64,000 nt of DNA from Longilinea sp964536805 (GTDB lineage Bacteria > Chloroflexota > Anaerolineae > Anaerolineales > Anaerolineaceae), in NCBI GenBank assembly GCA_964536805.1, contig CAZHYQ010000003.1:62001-126000 (forward strand), given 5' to 3'. Below are positions 59,421 to 64,000 of this stretch, in pieces. A model generated the notes under the pieces. It ran no database searches. It was not told where the DNA came from and worked only from the letters and a program-made list of their open reading frames with translations. Position numbers and translations under genes: made by a program. How positions within the stretch are numbered: the first letter of the stretch is position 1; each line of letters begins with the position of its first letter.

Positions 59421-60191
59421 ATGCAGCTGAAGGGCATGGCGAAGCCCACAGCGTATGTTCTCTATCAATTGATGTGGGAGGCCGTCGATTGGGTCTACCC
59501 ACCCTATTGTGGCGGATGTGGCAAATTCGGCGAGAGATGGTGTGAAAATTGCCAGGGCGAATTGGAAGCCCTTCCAAAAGAGATTTGTCCAAGATGCGGC
59601 GATCCATCCCCAGCCGGCGAACTATGTGAAAGATGCATGGATAAGCCGCCAGCCTTTGTAGAATTGCGCTCGGCATTTATATTCAAGGGACCCGTCCGCA
59701 AAGCAATCCATCGCTTGAAATACGCCCGTGATTTGGGCCTCGGCGAAGCGCTATCAAAGCACCTGATCAAACTGCCAGAAATCATGAATTGGCCATTGGA
59801 TTGTGTAACCTCGGTGCCATTATCTCATGCACATCTTAGCGATCGTGGTTATAATCAATCTAACCTATTAGCCAGGCCGTTGGCGCTGGCTCGGCAAATT
59901 CCATTTATTCCGCAAGCGTTATGGCGTACGCGGGAAACGCGGGCTCAGGTGGGATTGTCGGCAAAGGAACGAGATATTAACGTTCGAGATGCTTTTGGCG
60001 CGAACGCGAATCTTGTGAGGAATAAAACGGTTGTGGTAATCGACGATGTAACCACCACCGGTTCTACAATTCGGGCTTGTGCAAGTGCGCTCCATGCAGC
60101 GGGCGCTTTATCTGTTTACGGGCTTACCCTGGCCAGGGCTGTCCTGCAGGATTTTTCGCAAGATTCTGCTTCGGACATGTTATTTCAATGA
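59421..60191 (+). CDS. ComF-family phosphoribosyltransferase-like protein
   Basis: 256 residues. Two zinc ribbons come first (C30/C33 with C41/C44, and C56/C59 with C69/C72), then a type I phosphoribosyltransferase fold with the PRPP loop VVVIDDVTTTGST. ComF assists DNA uptake, and its place directly after the tad pilus genes would fit competence, though ComF genes also occur alone. AGGAGA precedes the ATG. Confidence 0.9.
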   Translation: MQLKGMAKPTAYVLYQLMWEAVDWVYPPYCGGCGKFGERWCENCQGELEALPKEICPRCGDPSPAGELCERCMDKPPAFVELRSAFIFKGPVRKAIHRLKYARDLGLGEALSKHLIKLPEIMNWPLDCVTSVPLSHAHLSDRGYNQSNLLARPLALARQIPFIPQALWRTRETRAQVGLSAKERDINVRDAFGANANLVRNKTVVVIDDVTTTGSTIRACASALHAAGALSVYGLTLARAVLQDFSQDSASDMLFQ

Positions 60192-60238
60192 ACCGGGGGG
60201 GTGCCCAATCGAACCTTTTCAGTTTTCAGGAGGGACCG

Positions 60239-60799
60239 ATGGCACTAACAATTGACGTTTATGCCAGAAATTTGGAAGTAACTGACCGGATCAACGAGTA
60301 TGTTGAAAAAAAGGTCACCAAACTTGACCGATTTTTAAGTGATATTGAGGATACCCGGGTTGATCTGGCTTACGTCAAGGCTGCGCGCAGCGCGGCAGAT
60401 CGACAGGTCGCTCAAATAACTATCCGCGGTAAAGGTTTTATTTTACGCACCGAAGAAAGTGCGGATGACATCTTCGCCGCCATCGATGCTGCCGTGGAAA
60501 AAATGCAAAGGCAAATGGAACGTCTGAAAGGAAAACGCAACCGGGGTCGTGGAGACGGCACACCCGCATCCGAGGTTGTGAAGGAAGCAGCCGAGGTTGA
60601 AGAAGACGCATCTCCGATCATTATGCGGCACAAGAAATTCGATTTGGTTCCCATGGATGAATTGGAAGCCGTTGAACAGATGAAATTGCTTGGTCACGAT
60701 AACTTCTTTGTGTTCTTCAATGCCTCTACGAATTCCATTAATGTGCTTTACCGCCGTTTGGATGGAACTTACGGCGTTATTGAGCCTCAATTGCGCTAA
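60239..60799 (+). CDS. hpf: Long-form ribosome hibernation-promoting factor
   Basis: A 186-residue protein: an N-terminal HPF/RaiA domain (about 1-100, VYARNLEVTDRINEYVEKK, then the basic region KRNRGRG), a linker, then the C-terminal dimerisation domain (IMRHKKFDLVPMDELEAVEQMKLLGHDNFFVFFN). It joins two ribosomes into 100S particles in stationary phase. The ATG at 60239 follows AGGAGGGACC; the longer frame overlaps comF. Confidence 0.94.
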   Translation: MALTIDVYARNLEVTDRINEYVEKKVTKLDRFLSDIEDTRVDLAYVKAARSAADRQVAQITIRGKGFILRTEESADDIFAAIDAAVEKMQRQMERLKGKRNRGRGDGTPASEVVKEAAEVEEDASPIIMRHKKFDLVPMDELEAVEQMKLLGHDNFFVFFNASTNSINVLYRRLDGTYGVIEPQLR

Positions 60800-60819
60800 A
60801 AGAAATTGATTTGAGACCT

Positions 60820-60848
60820 GACTGCCGGGTGAACCCGGCAGTCTTTTT
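60820..60848 (+). terminator. Intrinsic terminator after hpf
   Basis: A GC-rich 11-bp perfect stem (60820-60830 with 60833-60843) and TTTTT run. Confidence 0.92.
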
Positions 60849-60858
60849 ATTTCGCGCC

Positions 60859-60887
60859 TTGCCAGCTACATCACTACGCGCTATAAT
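60859..60887 (+). promoter_or_regulatory. efp promoter
   Basis: TTGCCA (60859-60864), 17 nt, consensus TATAAT (60882-60887), 43 nt before the ATG. Confidence 0.75.
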
Positions 60888-60929
60888 TCACCCGTTTAAT
60901 TCCCTACTAGAAAAAGAAGGTTTTTGGTT

Positions 60930-61487
60930 ATGATCGATGTAAATGATTTACGTAAGGGTGTCACTTTTGAACTGGATGGCAACCTGTATAAAGTCCTTGA
61001 ATACTCATTCAATAAACCTGGGCGAGGCAATGCCACCATCCGGGTAAAAGCCCGCAATTTACGTTCTGGCTCTTCAATCGAGAAGACATTTATTTCGGGC
61101 AACCAGGTTTCTGAAGCCCGCCTCGATTTCCATAATTCCACCTATCTGTACACGGATGGCGATACTTACTATTTCATGGATATCGAGAATTTCGAACAAT
61201 ACGGTATTCCGGCCAGCATTCTTGGGGATGCCACCGGTTACCTCAAGGAAGAGTTGCAGGTGAAATTGACCTTTTACGATAATGAGGCAATCGACATCGA
61301 ACTGCCAACTTCCGTCGATTTGCGCGTCGTACAATCAGAAATGGCTGTCCGGGGTGATACGGCCACCGGCGTCACCAAGAAAGTGACCGTTGAAACTGGT
61401 GCAAAAGTCGATGTGCCCTACTTTGTGAAGGAAGGCGATACAATCCGTGTCGATACCCGCACGGGTTCTTACGTAACGCGCGTGTAA
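60930..61487 (+). CDS. efp: Translation elongation factor P
   Basis: A 185-residue three-domain EF-P that relieves ribosome stalling at proline runs. The start at ATG 60930 is preferred to TTG 60924. The tip of domain I reads NKPGRGNA with R32 where E. coli has the modified K34. Domain III ends TRTGSYVTRV. R32 is the position rhamnosylated by EarP in some bacteria, but no EarP gene is seen here. The Cys-rich protein and HAD-DinB genes follow. Confidence 0.95.
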   Translation: MIDVNDLRKGVTFELDGNLYKVLEYSFNKPGRGNATIRVKARNLRSGSSIEKTFISGNQVSEARLDFHNSTYLYTDGDTYYFMDIENFEQYGIPASILGDATGYLKEELQVKLTFYDNEAIDIELPTSVDLRVVQSEMAVRGDTATGVTKKVTVETGAKVDVPYFVKEGDTIRVDTRTGSYVTRV

Positions 61488-61585
61488 TGAATTCTTTTTC
61501 ATTGGCAACATTCTTTGCCAGAGGTCGCTTGGGTAAAAGGCCTGCCTTTCACGAGGTTTGGCTTTTTGCTATTCATGAGGGTTGA

Positions 61586-61921
61586 ATGCGGACACCAGCC
61601 GGATTTGAATGTCGCTATTTTTATGGCAACTATTTCCGCGGTCAGAACAAAGAAGAGTGCCGCCTGATTGGCAATGCATCACCGCCCCGCCAATGGACGC
61701 GTGATTTGTGTAGCGGTTGCCCGGTGCCAGGTATTCTTCGGGCCAATGCCTGCCCAAACATAGTTTTGCAAGGAACGGTTACTCCTGGAATTCTGGGACG
61801 TTTTCGCAAGGTGAAGGTGAGTGCCTATTGCACCCGCGCCGGAAAACCGGTTGCCGAGCCGGAAGTGGGCTGCGGACTTTGCCATCCAATAGGCACCATT
61901 TTATCGGATAAGAAGGAATGA
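61586..61921 (+). CDS. Small Cys-rich protein of unknown function
   Basis: 111 residues with eight cysteines: C9, C25, C42, C45, C56, C82, C96, C99. The pairs C42-x2-C45 and C96-x2-C99 (CSGCP, CGLC) look like metal or Fe-S ligands. No membrane segment. GAGGG lies 4 nt before the ATG, and the stop overlaps the next start by 4 nt. No family recognised; it could bind zinc or an Fe-S cluster. The 98-nt gap before it is empty. Confidence 0.7.
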   Translation: MRTPAGFECRYFYGNYFRGQNKEECRLIGNASPPRQWTRDLCSGCPVPGILRANACPNIVLQGTVTPGILGRFRKVKVSAYCTRAGKPVAEPEVGCGLCHPIGTILSDKKE

Positions 61922-63132
61922 AATTGATCTTATTGGTGGATATGGATGGCACGCTCCTTGAAAATAACATGGAGCGTTTCCTGCCCCGTTACCTGCAAAA
62001 ATTAGGGACTCATCTTCAAGATTACGTATCGCCCGCCCGCATGGTTCAATCGCTTTTGGCAGGTACAAAGGCAATGGTGGACAAGCGCCTTCCTGATAAA
62101 ACTCTTGAGCAATCTTTTGATGAAGTGTTCTATCCCGGAATCGAGGGTGACAAAGCTAATCTCGCCGGCACCCTATCCGATTTCTATGAGCATGTTTATC
62201 CGGAGCTTCAGGAAACAACCGCAGCCATTCCCGCAGCCCAGGAATTTATCCGATGGGCTTTTTCGCAAAATTATACGATCGCAATCGCTACCAATCCCTT
62301 GTTTCCCCGCTCGGCTATTGAACAGCGCCTGGCCTGGGCAGGGCTGCCGGTATCCGAATATCCTTTTACCCTTGTCACGAGCTTCGAGAAATTTCATTTT
62401 GCCAAACCGAATCCTGCCTATTATGCTGAGATCCTGGGACAATTGGGATGGCCGGATGTTCCTGCGGTGATGGTCGGAAACAGCCTGACGGATGATATCC
62501 TGCCTGCCCGGGCAATCGGACTTCCTGCTTTCCATTTGGAAATGCCGTCAGCTGATGGTCAATCCACTTCCGATTTTTTTTCACGATTAAAAACATGGAT
62601 ACAGGAAAACGAATCTTCTCACCTTTCTATACCACAGACGCCTCAGGCATTGACGGCTTTGTTAACCAGCACGCCGGCTGCGCTCGCAACCCTGGCATCA
62701 AATTTAGACCTGATTTATTGGGAAAGACGTCCGCGGCTAAAGGAATGGTCTTTGGGAGAAATCTTTTGCCACTTACGCGATGTGGATGGTGAGGTAACTC
62801 TGCCCCGCATTCAAAAAATTCAACAGGAAAATGCCCCATTTATTACTGCTGAAGAAACCGATATCTGGGCAGACCAGCGAAACTACCTGCAGGAAGATGC
62901 CTCAAAAGCACTGGAGGGGTTTGTTCAAGCCCGGGTTCATTTGCTTGAAGCACTACAAAAATTCTCCCCGATTGATTGGCAGCGCCCTGCCCGGCATGCG
63001 ATTTTCGGTCCCACAACATTAAGCGAATTATTGGTTTTCACGATCACTCACGACCAGAATCACATTCGGCAAGCGGCCCAAACCATTCAATGGCTGAACG
63101 AATCACAGACTATACGCAATCAGGCTAAATAA
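61918..63132 (+). CDS. HAD-family hydrolase fused to a DinB-like domain
   Basis: 404 residues. The N-terminal ~220 are a HAD phosphatase: nucleophile D8 and D10 in LVDMDGTL, then VGNSLTDDILPARAIGLPAFHL. From about 235 to 395 a four-helix DinB/DfsB-type bundle follows, with metal-site histidines in FCHLRD and THDQNHIRQA. The two domains are usually separate proteins. The ATG overlaps the previous stop (ATGA). The substrate is unknown. Confidence 0.82.
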   Translation: MKLILLVDMDGTLLENNMERFLPRYLQKLGTHLQDYVSPARMVQSLLAGTKAMVDKRLPDKTLEQSFDEVFYPGIEGDKANLAGTLSDFYEHVYPELQETTAAIPAAQEFIRWAFSQNYTIAIATNPLFPRSAIEQRLAWAGLPVSEYPFTLVTSFEKFHFAKPNPAYYAEILGQLGWPDVPAVMVGNSLTDDILPARAIGLPAFHLEMPSADGQSTSDFFSRLKTWIQENESSHLSIPQTPQALTALLTSTPAALATLASNLDLIYWERRPRLKEWSLGEIFCHLRDVDGEVTLPRIQKIQQENAPFITAEETDIWADQRNYLQEDASKALEGFVQARVHLLEALQKFSPIDWQRPARHAIFGPTTLSELLVFTITHDQNHIRQAAQTIQWLNESQTIRNQAK

Positions 63133-63138
63133 TTACCC

Positions 63139-63166
63139 AAAACTCTGTTTTTTTCATAAGAGTTTT
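63139..63166 (+). terminator. Weak terminator-like hairpin before ftsH
   Basis: An 8-bp stem (63139-63146 with 63159-63166) around a 12-nt T-rich loop, followed by ATTAATTATT. Confidence 0.4.
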
Positions 63167-63216
63167 ATTAATTATTCTACAGCACTTGCAAATTACTGGT
63201 TTATGATTCTTAAGAT

Positions 63217-63225
63217 TGGTATAAT
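63217..63225 (+). promoter_or_regulatory. ftsH promoter (extended -10)
   Basis: TGG-TATAAT (63217-63225), about 65 nt before the start codon. No good -35 box. Confidence 0.5.
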
Positions 63226-63290
63226 CCTAACAGAATTATCGCACTGATGCAGCCAATAGAATTTGCTGCGTCGTTCATTTGGAGGTATTT

Positions 63291-64000
63291 GTGAATTCAA
63301 GAAATCAATCCTACGTTGTTTACCTCTTGGTTTTTATCGCAATCATTGTACTGGTGGTCTACACCGTGGGCCAACGCACCAGTACTGAAAGTCTGACCCT
63401 AAACCAGGTCGCAGGCGATATCAAGAGCGGCCTTGTTGCTAAGATTGAAGAAAATGAAGACAATCTGACAATCACCTATCGAGACGGCACCATCGGCGAG
63501 TCGACCAAAGAGCAAAATGCCACTTTGGTGGAACAATTACTTAACCTGGGCGTCCCACAGGACCAGCTCTCATACGATAAAATCCACTTGATCATTAAAC
63601 CGCCAAGTGCATGGTTGGGAATCCTAACCGCCTTGGGTTATATCCTTCCCTTTATTTTGTTGGCAGGTGCATTCTTCTTTATTTTCCGGCAAGCGCAGGG
63701 CAGCAATAATGCTGCTATGTCATTCGGAAAATCGCGCGCACGCATGTTTACCGGAGATCACCCCACTGTGACCTTTGTCGACGTAGCTGGGGTGGAAGAA
63801 GCCAAAGAGGAATTGCAGGAAGTGGTTGAATTCCTGCGCGAACCGCAGAAATTCATCAGCCTTGGCGCACGCATCCCCAAAGGCGTTCTCTTGGTGGGCC
63901 CTCCGGGGACAGGCAAGACGCTGTTAGCCAAGGCAGTTTCCGGAGAAGCCGGTGTTCCATTCTTTTCGATTTCCGGTTCAGAATTTGTGGAAATGTTCGT
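63291..64000 (+). CDS. ftsH: ATP-dependent zinc metalloprotease FtsH (5' part)
   Basis: The first 236 residues of a membrane AAA+ protease; the gene runs off the window before the zinc motif. It begins at GTG with GGAGG 6 nt upstream. TM1 is at about 8-26, a small external domain follows, TM2 at about 106-130, then the AAA+ domain: VTFVDVAGVEEAKEEL, Walker A GPPGTGKT and FFSISGSEFVEMFV. It degrades membrane and some soluble proteins. Confidence 0.95.
   Translation, partial: MNSRNQSYVVYLLVFIAIIVLVVYTVGQRTSTESLTLNQVAGDIKSGLVAKIEENEDNLTITYRDGTIGESTKEQNATLVEQLLNLGVPQDQLSYDKIHLIIKPPSAWLGILTALGYILPFILLAGAFFFIFRQAQGSNNAAMSFGKSRARMFTGDHPTVTFVDVAGVEEAKEELQEVVEFLREPQKFISLGARIPKGVLLVGPPGTGKTLLAKAVSGEAGVPFFSISGSEFVEMF

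Noticed and set aside
61500..61575. AAAGG/CCTTT mini-hairpin after efp considered as a terminator
   Set aside because: A 5-bp stem with no T-run directly after it; likely chance.

Overview
The window reads as one contiguous piece of a Chloroflexota chromosome, most likely class Anaerolineae (inferred from gene content and order, not from any search). The indicators are a transaldolase/glucose-6-phosphate isomerase fusion, a tad pilus cluster with no secretin gene, a SUF iron-sulfur system with a SufR-type regulator, EF-P with Arg at its tip, and fermentative or syntrophic NAD-linked hydrogen metabolism. Protein-coding genes fill almost all of it. I see no tRNA, rRNA, CRISPR array, transposase or prophage.

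Region 1 (1-11.6 kb) is a hydrogenase operon. A PHP-domain tail, a NuoE-like protein, a small histidine-kinase-type ATPase, a thioredoxin-like [2Fe-2S] protein and a HydB-like flavoprotein reproduce the accessory layout of electron-bifurcating [FeFe] hydrogenase loci. Here they lead into a second, complex-I-like NuoE/NuoF pair, a formate/nitrite-type channel, a NuoG-like multi-cluster subunit and a [NiFe] catalytic pair (HoxY/HoxH) with its maturation protease. Region 2 (11.8-18.2 kb) holds a cNMP-binding protein and the complete NiFe maturation set hypA-B-F-C-D-E, largely with overlapping or nearly abutting genes. Together they make one H2:NAD(P) (possibly ferredoxin-coupled) system.

Region 3 (18.3-20.5 kb) carries a methyltransferase, a PIG-L deacetylase and a secreted protein. 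Region 4 (20.6-28 kb) is the SUF system: sufC-B-D and a second minus-strand unit (94-aa protein, sufS, sufU, Rieske protein), with divergent sufR and a SufT-like gene. Promoters and a probable SufR operator are visible between sufC and sufR.

Region 5 (28-41.5 kb) has an SCP2 protein, CorA, a membrane protein, an alpha-oxoamine synthase, a ROK sugar kinase, the pentose-phosphate unit tkt-rpiB-tal/pgi, and a copper unit csoR-copZ-copA. Region 6 (41.5-52.9 kb) has tlpA, lgt and folate genes (SDR pteridine reductase, folB, folK), then folE with isoprenoid genes (prenyl synthase, fni), a phosphatase, a GT2 glycosyltransferase, an acyl carrier protein, sucCD, and a two-gene unit with an SPFH protein ending in a helix-turn-helix.

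Region 7 (53.2-64 kb) is a minimal tad pilus operon (a 48-aa Flp pilin, cpaB, cpaE, cpaF, tadB, tadC), followed by comF, a long-form hibernation factor, efp, a Cys-rich small protein, a HAD-DinB fusion and the 5' part of ftsH, which runs off the window.
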